Source of the DNA: [Haemophilus] felis
GTDB lineage: Bacteria > Pseudomonadota > Gammaproteobacteria > Enterobacterales > Pasteurellaceae
NCBI GenBank assembly: GCA_002015125.1
Contig: MUYB01000020.1
Coordinates: 7,574 to 71,573 of the forward strand
Direction: 5' to 3'
DNA: 64,000 nucleotides
Below the pieces are notes generated by a model that did no database searches, was not told where the DNA came from, and worked only from the letters and a program-made list of their open reading frames with translations. The position numbers and the translations under genes were made by a program. Shown here in pieces: positions 27,739 through 38,246 of the stretch; positions within the stretch are counted from its first letter, which is position 1, and the number at the start of each line of letters is the position of its first letter.

Positions 27739-28152
27739 ATGACAATGAATAAACGAGATTTTTTGTTGCAAGAAATGGGCATCACTCAATGGCAATTGCG
27801 TTATCCCGAACGTTTGCAAGGCAGCGCTAGAATTGATCTGCCAAGTGAGATCAAGGTGGTGATGTTGAGTGATGAGGCGGTGCAAATCCAACATCCCTTG
27901 CTACAAGATCTCCGACGCAGTATGCAATTAGACGCGGATCAATTTATCGCCTTGCGTTTTGCACAAATGCAACATTTGCAAACTGAAGAGGGGAGAATTT
28001 ATTGGCTTTTAAGCGATGATGCTACCTTATTGGCAAATATGGCAACTCAATGCCCCAAAGCGACGCACATTTGGCAATCACCGAGCTGGCAACAATTTTT
28101 ACATTCACCTCAAGCAAAACGTCAATTATGGCAACAAATGCAACAGCAATAA
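27739..28152 (+). CDS. holD: DNA polymerase III psi subunit
   Basis: This 137-residue subunit joins the clamp loader to chi and through it to SSB. The start at 27739 follows AAAGGAAAAGCGA. The N terminus (KRDFLLQEMGITQWQLRYPERLQG in part) matches the conserved psi helix that binds the clamp loader; the rest is poorly conserved, as is normal. It is two bases ahead of rimI, as in E. coli, and divergent from rsmC, also as in E. coli. Confidence 0.92.
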   Translation: MTMNKRDFLLQEMGITQWQLRYPERLQGSARIDLPSEIKVVMLSDEAVQIQHPLLQDLRRSMQLDADQFIALRFAQMQHLQTEEGRIYWLLSDDATLLANMATQCPKATHIWQSPSWQQFLHSPQAKRQLWQQMQQQ

Positions 28153-28154
28153 CG

Positions 28155-28607
28155 ATGTCTCAGAATCAAATTGAAACCATATCATCACAGGATTTTACGC
28201 AACTTTTTGCCATTGAACAGCAAGCCCATTTAGTGCCTTGGGGTTTCGGCACATTGCAGAATAATCAAGGTGAAAATTATCTGAATTTAAAATATGTGCA
28301 AGGTCACCAAATTATTGCCTTTGCCATTTGTCAAACTGTGTTAGATGAAGCCACGCTATTTAATATTGCGGTGGCGCCAGCGCAGCAAGGCAAGGGCGTA
28401 GGGCGAGCCTTATTGCAGGCGTTAATTGCACAGCTGAAGCAAAAAAGCATTGCTACCCTTTGGCTGGAAGTGCGGCAGTCTAATCTTAAGGCACAAAAAC
28501 TTTATGAAGATCTTGGTTTTAATCAAGTGGATGTGCGTAAAAATTATTACCCCACAACGGACGGAAAACGCGAAAACGCCATTGTTATGGCGTTGTATTT
28601 AGCTTAA
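28155..28607 (+). CDS. rimI: Ribosomal protein S18 alanine N-acetyltransferase
   Basis: This 150-residue GNAT enzyme acetylates the N-terminal alanine of ribosomal protein S18. The start at 28155, three bases after the holD stop codon begins its last pair, gives MSQNQIETISSQDF. Acetyl-CoA motif NIAVAPAQQGKGVGRALLQAL (V-x-x-x-x-Q-G-x-G-x-G/A form) lies at about 75-95; LYEDLGFNQVDVRKNYY is the family's C-terminal block. Coupled to holD. Confidence 0.94.
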   Translation: MSQNQIETISSQDFTQLFAIEQQAHLVPWGFGTLQNNQGENYLNLKYVQGHQIIAFAICQTVLDEATLFNIAVAPAQQGKGVGRALLQALIAQLKQKSIATLWLEVRQSNLKAQKLYEDLGFNQVDVRKNYYPTTDGKRENAIVMALYLA

Positions 28608-28696
28608 TGCTATCTAGGATCTAGGCAAAAGACGTAAAATATCTTGCTAAAATCCATTACAATACAAGAAATTTTAATCAACTGAGGAGCGTATTT

Positions 28697-29629
28697 ATGA
28701 TTATCGTAACAGGTGGTGCTGGCTTTATTGGCAGCAATATCGTGAAAGCATTGAATGAATTAGGTCGTACCGATATTTTAGTGGTAGATAATTTAAAAGA
28801 CGGCACTAAATTTGCCAACTTAGTGGATCTCGACATTGCAGATTATTGCGATAAAGAAGATTTCATTGCTTCCATTATTGCTGGCGATGATTTTGGCGAC
28901 ATTGAAGTGGTGTTCCACGAGGGAGCTTGTTCCGCTACCACTGAATGGGACGGCAAATATATGATGCAAAATAACTACGAATATTCCAAAGAACTTTTGC
29001 ATTATTGCTTAGATCGTGAAATTCCTTTCTTCTATGCTTCCTCAGCGGCAACCTATGGCGATAAAACAGAATTTCGTGAAGAACGTGAATTTGAAGCGCC
29101 GCTTAATGTGTACGGCTATTCTAAATTTTTATTTGACCAATATGTACGCAAAATCTTACCTGGAGCTACTTCGCCAGTGTGCGGTTTCCGCTATTTTAAC
29201 GTGTACGGACCCCGTGAAAATCACAAAGGCTCCATGGCAAGTGTGGCATTCCATCTAAATAATCAAATTCTCAAGGGCGAAAATCCAAAACTTTTTGCAG
29301 GTAGCGAACATTTCCGTCGTGATTTTGTGTATGTTGGCGATGTAGCTGCAGTGAATATTTGGTGCTGGCAAAACAGCATTTCAGGCATTTACAATTTAGG
29401 CACAGGCAATGCAGAATCTTTCCAAGAAGTGGCAAAAGCGGTAGTGAAATATCACGGCAAAACCGAAGCGGATATTGAAACTATTCCATTCCCTGAGCAT
29501 TTAAAAAGCCGTTATCAAGAATACACACAAGCTAATCTTGATAAACTCCGTGCCACAGGCTACGACAAGCCATTTAAAACCGTTGCACAAGGCGTTGCGG
29601 AATATATGCAGTGGTTAAATCGTAAATAG
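28697..29629 (+). CDS. hldD: ADP-L-glycero-D-manno-heptose 6-epimerase
   Basis: This 310-residue short-chain dehydrogenase-like enzyme makes the heptose donor for the inner core of lipopolysaccharide or lipooligosaccharide. NADP-binding GGAGFIGSN at about 6-14; substrate region [20 protein letters not shown]; catalytic [12 protein letters not shown]; late [24 protein letters not shown] ribosome site. Single gene with a shared terminator opposite mutT. Works in the same pathway as waaA at 56371. Confidence 0.97.
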   Translation: MIIVTGGAGFIGSNIVKALNELGRTDILVVDNLKDGTKFANLVDLDIADYCDKEDFIASIIAGDDFGDIEVVFHEGACSATTEWDGKYMMQNNYEYSKELLHYCLDREIPFFYASSAATYGDKTEFREEREFEAPLNVYGYSKFLFDQYVRKILPGATSPVCGFRYFNVYGPRENHKGSMASVAFHLNNQILKGENPKLFAGSEHFRRDFVYVGDVAAVNIWCWQNSISGIYNLGTGNAESFQEVAKAVVKYHGKTEADIETIPFPEHLKSRYQEYTQANLDKLRATGYDKPFKTVAQGVAEYMQWLNRK

Positions 29630-29650
29630 GATAGGGTATAAAACCTAGAG

Positions 29651-29679
29651 AAAAGGCGAGATTAATGTTCTCGCCTTTT
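29651..29679. terminator. Bidirectional terminator between hldD and mutT
   Basis: A perfect 11-bp inverted repeat AAAAGGCGAGA/TCTCGCCTTTT lies between convergent genes and supplies U-rich tails on both strands. Confidence 0.9.
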
Positions 29680-29688
29680 GCATTGATG

Positions 29689-30093
29689 TTATACAGAACT
29701 TTCCGCCAACAATCGCTGAATTAAGCGAGAATTAGCTGGGGGAAATTGCCCTTCGTCTAGCTCTGATTGTGCTAACCAAAATCCTTCTTGTCCTTCTCGT
29801 CCGAAAGGTTCGCCGATCCATTCGGTGACAAGATAAAAATGGAAAGAAATAATTTTAGTTGGGTATTCAAATTGGAAACGTTCGTACAATTCGGAATGGA
29901 TAATATGAATGCCGATTTCTTCTTCCAATTCTCGCGCGAGCGCTTGGGCTGGGGTTTCACCTTTATCCACTTTACCGCCGGGAAATTCTAAAGATTGGGC
30001 GAAATCCTGTCCCTCTAAACGCTGAGTTAAATAAATTTGCCCAAATTCGTTACGAATAATGCCTGCGGCAACTTGCACAATGGGTTTTGTCAT
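29689..30093 (-). CDS. mutT: 8-oxo-dGTP diphosphatase
   Basis: This 134-residue Nudix hydrolase removes 8-oxo-dGTP from the nucleotide pool. The start at 30093 follows GGAAAGGAAAA and gives MTKPIVQVAAGIIRNEFGQI; a longer frame lacks a ribosome site. The complete Nudix box lies at about 37-59: GGKVDKGE followed by the REL-EE-GI part (ARELEEEIGI). It lies downstream of secA, as in H. influenzae and E. coli. Confidence 0.95.
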   Translation of the reverse strand: MTKPIVQVAAGIIRNEFGQIYLTQRLEGQDFAQSLEFPGGKVDKGETPAQALARELEEEIGIHIIHSELYERFQFEYPTKIISFHFYLVTEWIGEPFGREGQEGFWLAQSELDEGQFPPANSRLIQRLLAESSV

Positions 30094-30146
30094 TTTTCCT
30101 TTCCTGCTGAACAGCGGCGCTATAGGCGCCACCGTGCTTGTTTTGA

Positions 30147-32831
30147 TTAGTATTTGGCTTTGCTACCGTGGCAATGCTTGTATTTTTTGCCTGAGCCACA
30201 AGGACAAGGTTCGTTACGCCCTATTTTGCGCTCTTCCTCTTGCGCTGGTTGTCCGTCATTATATTGCATCGCTGCATTTTCTCGCTGAGCGGTTTCTTGA
30301 CGTATTTGTTCGGCTTGCTCTACTTCTTCTTGGGTGCGAATTTGCACGCGACTTAAGGTCATTACCACACTGAGTTTCAAGCTATCTAGCATTTCCGTAA
30401 ACATTTGGAAAGATTCTTTTTTGTATTCTTGTTTCGGATCTTTTTGCGCATAGCCACGCAGGTGAATACCACGGCGTAAATGATCCATTGCAGATAAATG
30501 TTCTTTCCACAGTTCGTCAAGGGTTTGCAGCATCACACCTTTTTCAAAACTGCGCATGGTTTCTGTACCCACGAGCTGTTCTTTGTGTTTATATTCGTTA
30601 ACCGCAACTTCTAATACACGCTGGCGCAAGGCATCTTCATCAAAATGATTGTCTTCTTCAAGCCATTTAGCAATCGGCAAATCCAAGGCGAAATCTTGTT
30701 TTAAGCGTTGTTCTAAGGCAGGAATATCCCACATTTCTTCCAAAGATTGCGGTGGAATGTATTGATCAATAATTTGATTGAACACATCTTCACGGATCAC
30801 ATCAATGGTGTCTGAAATATCTTCATTATCCAATAAGGTGTTACGCTGCGCATAAATGGCATGACGTTGATCGTTCGCCACATCATCAAACTCGAGTAGA
30901 TTTTTACGTCCGTCAAAGTTATGGGCTTCCACTTTCGCTTGGGCAGAGGCAATCACTTTCGCCAATAGCTTGGATTCCATCGCTTCGCCAGGGGTACTAA
31001 AAGCTTTGCGCATCATATTGAGTTTGCCCTCGTTGAGGTAAATGCGCATTAAGGCATCGTCTAAAGACAGGTAGAAGCGAGAAGAACCGGGATCCCCTTG
31101 ACGCCCTGAACGACCACGCAGCTGGTTGTCTATGCGGCGAGATTCGTGTCGCTCTGTGCCGATGATGTGTAAGCCGCCTGCGGCTTTAACGATGTCGTGG
31201 CGTTCTTGCCATTGGGCGTGGATTTCGTCAATTTGTGCTTGAGTTGGGTTGTCTAATTTTGCGACTTCCGCTTTCCAGTTACCGCCCAACACAATATCCG
31301 TACCACGTCCTGCCATATTGGTAGCAATGGTTACCGCACCTGGATAGCCTGCATTGGCAACAATTTCCGCTTCTTTAGCATGGAATTTGGCGTTCAACAC
31401 ATTGTGTTTAATACCTGCTTTATCCAAAGCTTTAGATAATAATTCAGATTTTTCAATAGATACCGTACCCACTAGTACAGGCTGTTGGCGCGCAATGCAG
31501 TCTTTGATGTCTTCGATGATAGCATCAAATTTATACTGCTCTGTTTCAAACATGACGTCGGTGCGATCATCACGAATCATCGGGCGATTGGTTGGAATCA
31601 CAATGGTTTCCAAACCGTAAATTTGTTGAAATTCAAAGGCTTCTGTATCGGCGGTCCCTGTCATACCTGCGAGTTTTTCATACAGACGGAAATAGTTTTG
31701 ATAGGTGATAGACGCCACCGTTTGGTTTTCGCTTTGAATACGCACATTTTCTTTGGCTTCAATGGCTTGGTGTAAGCCGTCCGACCAACGACGTCCTTCC
31801 ATTGCACGTCCTGTGTGTTCATCAATGATGATAATTTCACCTTCTTTCACGATGTAATCTACATCGCGCTCAAATAAAGTGTTCGCGCGCAAGGCAGCAT
31901 AAACGTGGTGTAACAAAGAAATTTTTGACGGCGAATACAGAGATTCATCTTCGCGCATTAAGCCTTGTGCAGTGAGCCATTGCTCCACTTTTTCTTGACC
32001 GCGTTCGGTTAAATGAGCTTGTTTGGTTTTTAAATCTAAGGTGAAATCACCCTCGCCTTGATATTCTTCCGTATCTTCTTTGTCTTGCTTAATTAGACTT
32101 GGCACCAGTTTATTAATGGTAATATAGAGTTCAGAGCTATCTTCCGCCTGACCTGAAATAATCAATGGTGTCCGCGCTTCATCAATTAAAATGGAATCCA
32201 CTTCATCCACTAGTGCATAATGTAAATAACGTTGGAAACGATCCTGGGCTGAATGAGCAAGGTTATCGCGTAAATAATCAAAGCCAAGTTCACTGTTGGT
32301 CGCGTAAGTGATGTCGGCGGCATAAGCTTCGCGTTTTTGTTGTGGCGCTAAACCGGGCACGTTAACGCCGACGGTCATCCCTAAAAACTCAAATAAGGGA
32401 CGATTGGTTTCTGCATCGCGACGCGCAAGATAATCGTTGACCGTTACAACGTGCACGCCTTTGCCTGTGAGGGCGTTGAGGTAGCAAGGTAGCGTCGCCG
32501 TTAAGGTTTTCCCTTCCCCTGTGCGCATTTCGGCGATAGAGCGATTGGTTAGCACCATACCTCCCACTAATTGCACATCAAAATGGCGCATACCTAACAC
32601 GCGTTTACTTGCTTCGCGCACGGTAGCAAAGGCTTCTGGCAACAAGCTTTCTAAGCTTTCGCCTTGCTCTAAACGGCTTTTAAATTCGGCGGTTTTGCCT
32701 TTTAGCGCTTCATCGCTTAAAGCTTCAAATTCAGGTTCTAATTTATTGATTTTTGCGACGGTTTTGTTTAAACGACGTAAAATGCGGTCATTGCGACTGC
32801 CAAAAATTTTAGTAGCAATACTTCTTAACAT
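30147..32831 (-). CDS. secA: Preprotein translocase ATPase SecA
   Basis: This ATPase of about 894 residues drives export of unfolded proteins through SecYEG. The ATG at 32831 gives [16 protein letters not shown], the normal start; a GTG 12 bases upstream is less likely. Walker A MRTGEGKT (about 102-109), [13 protein letters not shown] with the DEAD-type box, second motor motif [11 protein letters not shown] and [12 protein letters not shown]. The C-terminal zinc site [14 protein letters not shown] is complete. It lies 85 bases downstream of secM, whose translation arrest should control it. Confidence 0.97.
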   Translation of the reverse strand: MLRSIATKIFGSRNDRILRRLNKTVAKINKLEPEFEALSDEALKGKTAEFKSRLEQGESLESLLPEAFATVREASKRVLGMRHFDVQLVGGMVLTNRSIAEMRTGEGKTLTATLPCYLNALTGKGVHVVTVNDYLARRDAETNRPLFEFLGMTVGVNVPGLAPQQKREAYAADITYATNSELGFDYLRDNLAHSAQDRFQRYLHYALVDEVDSILIDEARTPLIISGQAEDSSELYITINKLVPSLIKQDKEDTEEYQGEGDFTLDLKTKQAHLTERGQEKVEQWLTAQGLMREDESLYSPSKISLLHHVYAALRANTLFERDVDYIVKEGEIIIIDEHTGRAMEGRRWSDGLHQAIEAKENVRIQSENQTVASITYQNYFRLYEKLAGMTGTADTEAFEFQQIYGLETIVIPTNRPMIRDDRTDVMFETEQYKFDAIIEDIKDCIARQQPVLVGTVSIEKSELLSKALDKAGIKHNVLNAKFHAKEAEIVANAGYPGAVTIATNMAGRGTDIVLGGNWKAEVAKLDNPTQAQIDEIHAQWQERHDIVKAAGGLHIIGTERHESRRIDNQLRGRSGRQGDPGSSRFYLSLDDALMRIYLNEGKLNMMRKAFSTPGEAMESKLLAKVIASAQAKVEAHNFDGRKNLLEFDDVANDQRHAIYAQRNTLLDNEDISDTIDVIREDVFNQIIDQYIPPQSLEEMWDIPALEQRLKQDFALDLPIAKWLEEDNHFDEDALRQRVLEVAVNEYKHKEQLVGTETMRSFEKGVMLQTLDELWKEHLSAMDHLRRGIHLRGYAQKDPKQEYKKESFQMFTEMLDSLKLSVVMTLSRVQIRTQEEVEQAEQIRQETAQRENAAMQYNDGQPAQEEERKIGRNEPCPCGSGKKYKHCHGSKAKY

Positions 32832-32864
32832 AATTTTCTTCACTGATAAAAAAATAAAAATACA

Positions 32865-32894
32865 CCGCGCTTGCGTGATTTTTCACAAGGGCGG
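32865..32894 (-). promoter_or_regulatory. Hairpin in the secM-secA intergenic mRNA
   Basis: A stem built from CCGC/GCGG, CTTG/CAAG and TGA/TCA, with small interruptions, forms between secM and secA. It ends about 33 bases before the secA ATG, so it does not visibly bury the ribosome site itself. A role in arrest-dependent secA control is possible but not shown by the fold alone. Confidence 0.45.
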
Positions 32895-32916
32895 ATCCAA
32901 ATAACAAATTAAGGTG

Positions 32917-33222
32917 TTAGGCGTTGGGTCCTGCGCGGATAGGCGGTGTATTTGCTTCAGCTAGGCTATAAAAATACGGATTTGCCGTGGCAATTTTTTG
33001 TTGCGTTGCTTGCTGAGAAAATTGTGGATTATGAAGAGGAATTTGTTTAACCAATACCTGCTGGTTAATCAAATGTTGTTGAATGGTTTGCGTTTTTTGA
33101 TGAGCTTCATTGGCAACATTAGTTTGGTTCGGTAAGCCTTGCACCTGTGGCAAAGCCAAAATCGCTATCATACTTAATAATAGCTGCGACCAAAAATTGT
33201 GCTTACCTTTTGTTAAACTCAT
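32917..33222 (-). CDS. secM: Secretion monitor SecM (short Pasteurellaceae type)
   Basis: This 101-residue exported peptide sits just upstream of secA. A signal peptide is clear (hydrophobic core LLLSMIAILALPQVQG). The C terminus reads FYSLAEANTPPIRAGPNA: the IRAGP core of the SecM arrest sequence is kept, but the upstream part differs from the E. coli pattern, lacking the tryptophan and the glycine before IRAGP. Only two codons follow GP. Ribosome stalling here, relieved by pulling during export, should raise secA translation when secretion is poor. It is much shorter than E. coli SecM (about 170 residues), which fits the short family known in Pasteurellaceae. The start is an ATG at 33222; an in-frame TTG lies 6 bases upstream. 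Confidence 0.88.
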   Translation of the reverse strand: MSLTKGKHNFWSQLLLSMIAILALPQVQGLPNQTNVANEAHQKTQTIQQHLINQQVLVKQIPLHNPQFSQQATQQKIATANPYFYSLAEANTPPIRAGPNA

Positions 33223-33313
33223 TCTCAATTCCAGTAGAAAAAATGCTTCGGTATTGTATCGGAAATTCGCTACAATGTCATAACTATTGCGTTAAAAACC
33301 AAGAGAGCAGCAA

Positions 33314-33622
33314 ATGAGATACGAGCGAACAGTGAATATTAATGAGTTGGTGAAAAATTCCCATTTATCGAATGTGATACAAAAAGGCTTGTTTCTCAAT
33401 GCACTTAATGGTCGTTTACAACGCATTTTCCCCGAACAATATCAAGGTTGTTATTTTGCCGTGGATATGACGCAAGATAGCCTGATTTTACAAGTTACTG
33501 GCGCCACCGTGCGTCAGGCCCTATTGTTTCATCAACAGCAATTACTCAGTCTTGTGCAACAAGATTTCCCCAAAATCCGTAAAATTACCTTTCAAATTAA
33601 TCCTGAGCTGCACAGGCGCTAA
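33314..33622 (+). CDS. dciA: DciA-like DUF721 protein
   Basis: This 102-residue protein matches the DUF721/DciA family, whose members help load the replicative helicase DnaB where DnaC is absent. It is short, comprising little more than the conserved alpha/beta domain: GLFLNALNGRLQRIFPEQYQG, then LILQVTGATVRQALLFHQQQLL and KIRKITFQINP. It lies divergent from secM, the position seen for DUF721 genes in Vibrio and other gammaproteobacteria. Ribosome site AGAGAGCAG. Helicase-loader function is inferred from family. Confidence 0.75.
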   Translation: MRYERTVNINELVKNSHLSNVIQKGLFLNALNGRLQRIFPEQYQGCYFAVDMTQDSLILQVTGATVRQALLFHQQQLLSLVQQDFPKIRKITFQINPELHRR

Positions 33623-33630
33623 CCGCCTTT

Positions 33631-34176
33631 TTATTTCAGTTTGCTTTGCAACAACTGCGCGCGTGCTGCGTTGAGTTGCGCCAGTTTATGAATATTGGCT
33701 TGCAATGTTTCTTGGTCTTTTGCTTTAAAGGCGCAAATGGCTAGATTTTCGTAGGTGTCTGCTTGTTGATAATAACCATTGCTGTTGAGCGCTTTATTAA
33801 ATTGCGCATACGCTTCTTGATATTTTCCTTGTGAACACAAAAACGCACCATAGTTATTTAGCACATCACCTTGATTTTCATCGAGTTTTAACGCGGTTAA
33901 ATAAGCCGCATTGGCTTGTTCTAATGCTTCTTGTTTTTGGTAAAAATAAGCAAGGGCGGAATGGGGAAGATAATAATTGGGCGCATAAGCTAAGGCTTTG
34001 TCTAAGTTTAATTTCGCTTGAGCAAAATTGCCCTCTGCTAAATAGCCTAAGCCTAACTCCACCCTTGCTTGCGCTGCTTGTTGGCGATCAAAATCTATTT
34101 TGTCCGATTGAGACACGCAAGCAGAAAGCAACAGAGAAAAAATGCAGGTTAAACAAAAAGAGGATAGGCGTGTCAT
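33631..34176 (-). CDS. pilW: Type IV pilus biogenesis lipoprotein PilW/PilF (TPR)
   Basis: This 181-residue lipoprotein (signal with lipobox LSAC, Cys20) helps the PilQ secretin assemble in the outer membrane for type IV pili and DNA uptake. The mature part is a series of tetratricopeptide repeats; recognisable units include ARVELGLGYLAEGNFAQAKL, YYLPHSALAYFYQKQEA and VLNNYGAFLCSQGKYQEAY. It lies 17 bases downstream of rlmN, an arrangement shared with H. influenzae (HI0366-HI0365). Supports natural competence together with uptake sequences. Confidence 0.88.
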   Translation of the reverse strand: MTRLSSFCLTCIFSLLLSACVSQSDKIDFDRQQAAQARVELGLGYLAEGNFAQAKLNLDKALAYAPNYYLPHSALAYFYQKQEALEQANAAYLTALKLDENQGDVLNNYGAFLCSQGKYQEAYAQFNKALNSNGYYQQADTYENLAICAFKAKDQETLQANIHKLAQLNAARAQLLQSKLK

Positions 34177-34193
34177 TTTTTCTCCTTATATGA

Positions 34194-35378
34194 TTAATGA
34201 TGTTTTACAGAAATCGGCTCGCCGAATTGACGTTTTTGCGCAGTGCGTTTAGTGCGGTCAATGACATCGCCAGCGAGCTGTCCGCACGCGGCGTCAATGT
34301 CGTCGCCACGGGTTTTACGCACAATCACGGTGAAGCCATATTCCATTAAGGTTTTTTGGAAACGGTCAATTCGCGTGTTTGAGCTTTTCGCATAAGGTGC
34401 TTCAGGAAACGGATTCCACGGAATTAAGTTAATTTTGCAAGGGGTGTTTTTTAACACCTCCGCTAACTGATGTGCATGTTCAACGCCGTCGTTAACGTGA
34501 TCCAGCATCACATATTCTATGGTTACTTTGCCGTGATTCGCATTGGAAACGCTTAAATAGCGGTTCACTGAATCCATAAGGGTTTTGATATTGTACTTTT
34601 TGTTAATCGGTACGATTTCATCGCGCAATTCATCATTGGGTGCATGCAATGAAATGGCGAGCGCCACATCAATCATTTCACTTAATTTGTCTAAGGCTGG
34701 CACCACACCCGATGTGGATAGCGTCACCCGACGTTTGGACAAACCGTAGGCGAAATCATCGAGCATAATTTCCATAGCTGGCACCACATTTGCCACATTT
34801 AACAAAGGTTCACCCATGCCCATCATCACCACATTGGTAATTGGTCGCACACCCGTTACGCCAAAGTTACCGATAATTTTAGAAGCACGCCAAACTTGCC
34901 CAATAATTTCTGACACTGTGAGATTACGGTTAAAACCTTGTTGCGCCGTAGAGCAAAAGGTACAAGCCAACGCGCAACCCACTTGTGAGGACACACACAG
35001 CGTGGCGCGATCAGGTTCAGGAATATAGACCGTTTCCACTTGCTGATCGCCCACTTGCATTGCCCATTTGATCGTACCGTCGGCAGAACGCTGTTCTACC
35101 GCCACTTCAGGCGCTTTAATTTCTGCCACTTGTTTTAATTTATCGCGCAATTTTTTGTTAATGTTGGTCATATTGTCAAAGTTGTCTTCACCAAAATGGT
35201 AAATCCACTTCACCAATTGATCCGCACGGAAGGGTTTTTCCCCTAATTCTTGAAAGAACTCACGCATTTGTTGGCGCGTTAGGTTCATTAAATTGATTTT
35301 TTTTGTTGTTTGAATAGAAGTTTCGTTTGCAGTAGCGCTATGAGTGGCAGCGCTAGCACAGTTTTGTTGTTCTAACAT
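34194..35378 (-). CDS. rlmN: 23S rRNA (adenine2503-C2)/tRNA methyltransferase
   Basis: This 394-residue radical SAM enzyme adds C2-methyl to A2503 of 23S rRNA and A37 of some tRNAs. The [4Fe-4S] motif is [15 protein letters not shown] (CxxxCxxC). Other marks: [13 protein letters not shown], and the resolving cysteine in ACGQLAGDV near the end. The first 30 residues are Ala/Ser/Thr-rich and variable; an internal Met ([12 protein letters not shown]) is an alternative start, but GAGGCCTT precedes the chosen ATG. It heads the rlmN-pilW pair. Confidence 0.95.
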   Translation of the reverse strand: MLEQQNCASAATHSATANETSIQTTKKINLMNLTRQQMREFFQELGEKPFRADQLVKWIYHFGEDNFDNMTNINKKLRDKLKQVAEIKAPEVAVEQRSADGTIKWAMQVGDQQVETVYIPEPDRATLCVSSQVGCALACTFCSTAQQGFNRNLTVSEIIGQVWRASKIIGNFGVTGVRPITNVVMMGMGEPLLNVANVVPAMEIMLDDFAYGLSKRRVTLSTSGVVPALDKLSEMIDVALAISLHAPNDELRDEIVPINKKYNIKTLMDSVNRYLSVSNANHGKVTIEYVMLDHVNDGVEHAHQLAEVLKNTPCKINLIPWNPFPEAPYAKSSNTRIDRFQKTLMEYGFTVIVRKTRGDDIDAACGQLAGDVIDRTKRTAQKRQFGEPISVKHH

Positions 35379-35558
35379 AAGGCCTCGTTATTACACATTA
35401 TGGCATTGATAATCGAAAGATAATCACCTTGAAAAAATGAGCCGCGATTGTACAGGGTTAGTGGTTATTAATCTAGCAATTTCCTTGGGACTTGAGAAAA
35501 ATCCTATGGGCTTTCTAGGATCGTGATCGCGAAATGAAAATATTGTTGAGAAAGAACA

Positions 35559-35581
35559 GAGCAAGTTTAAAAAACTTGCTC
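35559..35581 (-). terminator. Terminator-like hairpin after the AI-2E permease gene
   Basis: A perfect stem GAGCAAGTTT/AAACTTGCTC lies 12 bases after the stop of the permease gene. The U-tract is weak. The 210 bases between this and rlmN contain no other feature. Confidence 0.6.
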
Positions 35582-35592
35582 CAAAGTGAATT

Positions 35593-36671
35593 CTAAGATT
35601 GTGTTTTCAGTTTTACATTATCAACATCATCTAATAGCGTCGCATATTTTTGGGTGCGAGGATTAGCTTCTAAAATAATTTTTAGCGCCATTGTTAAAGG
35701 AACGGATAGTAGCATTCCTACAGATCCTAATAACCAACCCCAAAATAAAAGAGAAAGAAATACTACCAAGGTAGAGAGGCCTAATGTGCGCCCCATAACT
35801 TTAGGTTCTAAAATATTGCCCACAACGGTGTTAATAATAAGAATACCCACACCAACGCCGATACCAACACCTAAACCATTAAGCAACAGAGCTTGCACGA
35901 TAATGGGAATGGCGGTGATGATTGAACCAATATTAGGAATGTAATTTAATAGAAAGCCCACGGTTGCCCACAAAATGGCATATTGCACATCAACTGCTAT
36001 GAGCAAGAAATAAATACATATACCAGTAATTACACTCATTAGGGTTTTAATACCTAAATAATCGATCACACCTTGTAAAATTCGATCAATATGAAGCACT
36101 TGATGTTCATCACTATTATCATTCTTTGGATCTGAATCTTTTTCAGCAAAGAATAATGCTAATTTATATTTAGCGGCAGGTGCTTCGAATAGCATTAATA
36201 TCACGACCAGCATTAACACAAATATATTGGTGACCACGCCAGAAAAGCCAAGTAATGTACTGCTAATTAAATCCATAACAATACTTGGATCGGTGTGCTG
36301 CATAATGCTCTCTCGAGAAATAGTGATAGGGATATTCCATTTATGTGCAAAAGCGAGGAAAGCATTGACACGATCTGCTAGTAATAATCGATATTCAGGG
36401 ATAGAGGCGGTAAATTCTTTTACCGTACTATTAATCAAACCAAGGAAAGAAAAGAAAATCACTAAAATTAGTGCAAGTAAAATACTAATCGCAAGCCACA
36501 ATGGTATTTTACGTTTTGTCATAAATTTGACTAAAGGAGAGCAAATAATCGCGATAAATAATGCAAGTAGAAAAGGGACTACGATTTCAACTGCTGATTT
36601 AACGCCTGCTAGAATAATGACTAAAGCTGCACAAACCAATAGAGTTTTTAAGATGGGATTATTTTGCAACA

Positions 36672-36672
<1 letters not shown>
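35593..36672 (-). CDS. AI-2E family permease (TqsA/PerM-like)
   Basis: This 359-residue inner-membrane protein with about eight hydrophobic segments belongs to the AI-2 exporter superfamily. Family marks: the N-terminal LVPF-type segment IVVPFLLALFIAIICSP, the long soluble loop at about 60-170, and the C-terminal GFLLNYIPNIGSIITAIPII followed by VVGNILEPKVMGRTLGLSTLVV. Substrate is uncertain: relatives include a putative AI-2 exporter (TqsA) and Na+/H+ exchangers. The start overlaps the glnB stop by one base (TAATG), so it is coupled to glnB; the same pair occurs in H. influenzae (HI0338-HI0337). Confidence 0.85.
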
Positions 36673-37037
<365 letters not shown>

Positions 37038-37610
37038 TTAGCTTCGACGTGCAGATTTAGGTCGAAAACTTTCGATAATTTCAGGGTGGGTATCAATGTA
37101 AATTCCGTCAATCAATTGTAAGCAGTAGGGAACGGCGCTAAAAATACCTTTTACCACTACATTTCCATCACTGTCTTTTACCCCTTCCAAAGTTTCTTGA
37201 ATGGCTTTAGGTTGACCGGGTAAATTGAGGATTAAACTATTTTTACGAATCACGCCCACTTGACGCGAAAGAATCGCGGTGGGCACAAAATGCAAACTTA
37301 CTTGACGCATTTGCTCACCAAACCCTGGCATTTCGCGATCTGCCACGGCGACGGTGGCGTCAGGGGTCACATCACGCTTGGCAGGTCCTGTGCCACCAGT
37401 GGTTAACACCAGTTGGCAATGACATTCATCCACCAGCTCGCACAGTGTTTTTTCAATCAGAGGCTGTTCATCAGGAATTAAACGCGTTTCGAGTAAAAAA
37501 GGATCACATAATGCTCGCGCTAACCATTGCTGTAACGCAGGAATACCTTGATCTTCATATATTCCTTGTGAGGCTCTATCTGATATAGAAACTAAACCAA
37601 TTTTTAACAT
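37038..37610 (-). CDS. mog: Molybdopterin adenylyltransferase
   Basis: This 190-residue enzyme adenylates molybdopterin before molybdenum insertion. The start at 37610 gives MLKIGLVSISDRASQGIYED; an upstream in-frame codon lacks homology. Motifs: TTGGTGPAKRDVTPDAT and the GEQMR-Q-S segment, then LSRQVGVIRKNSLILNLPGQP. It lies 27 bases ahead of glnB on the same strand and may be co-transcribed. The presence of selB in this window suggests molybdenum- and selenium-dependent formate dehydrogenase elsewhere. Confidence 0.94.
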   Translation of the reverse strand: MLKIGLVSISDRASQGIYEDQGIPALQQWLARALCDPFLLETRLIPDEQPLIEKTLCELVDECHCQLVLTTGGTGPAKRDVTPDATVAVADREMPGFGEQMRQVSLHFVPTAILSRQVGVIRKNSLILNLPGQPKAIQETLEGVKDSDGNVVVKGIFSAVPYCLQLIDGIYIDTHPEIIESFRPKSARRS

Positions 37611-37673
37611 AGGGGTATTTCTTTTAGAGGTTATACAATATAAAAATAACCGCATTTTGCGGTTATTCGAGGA

Positions 37674-38246
37674 TTATTCAGGTTTACAAACTATGTGTGA
37701 AATCATATTAGACCTGTTTTTAATGTTTCCCTTCGCTAAAATCTTTCCTTTTTGTGCATCTTCTTTTTGAATTTTTTCGGCTAGGTTAGGATCTTGCACA
37801 TAAAACACTGGAACATATTGAACATTTTGTATTTTTTCTTTAGATGATATTTTGCCAATAGCGATGTTCTTATAATATTCCTTCTTATTTTCGGGGATAA
37901 TATAGTAAGTTGTGGAATCGGTAACATATACGCCAGATTTTGAATTGTACCCATTACAAATACCTGCACCAGATTCAAAAATAGTGTGCGACGTTCGAGA
38001 TTCATTAATTTCATAAACCTCAAATTCAATACTATCACCTAGAATACTAGCATCATTTAGACTATTTGAAGGATTCAACTCTTTTCCAGAGTTTCTATCT
38101 ACATAAAATATATCTGACTTTTTTCCAAAAGAGGGAATATAAGAGGTATCAATACCTTCTTCTGAAATATGGATTGACCAAGATTCGGCAAAACTTAGGC
38201 TACAAAAAAACGAGTAGGTAATAAAAAGTAGTATCTTAAAATTCAT
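37674..38246 (-). CDS. Exported protein of unknown function
   Basis: This 190-residue protein has a clear signal peptide (MNFKILLFITYSFFCSLSFA) and a strong ribosome site AAGGAGAAAAT. The mature part is polar, rich in Ser, Asn, Lys, Tyr and Ile, with two cysteines (GAGICNGYN and IVCKPE) that could bond. No domain is recognised. Its codons are distinctly more A/T-rich than those of neighbouring mog and groL, suggesting acquisition. It lies 63 bases upstream of mog on the same strand and is followed by no obvious terminator. It may be a secreted surface or periplasmic protein; function unknown. Confidence 0.75.
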   Translation of the reverse strand: MNFKILLFITYSFFCSLSFAESWSIHISEEGIDTSYIPSFGKKSDIFYVDRNSGKELNPSNSLNDASILGDSIEFEVYEINESRTSHTIFESGAGICNGYNSKSGVYVTDSTTYYIIPENKKEYYKNIAIGKISSKEKIQNVQYVPVFYVQDPNLAEKIQKEDAQKGKILAKGNIKNRSNMISHIVCKPE

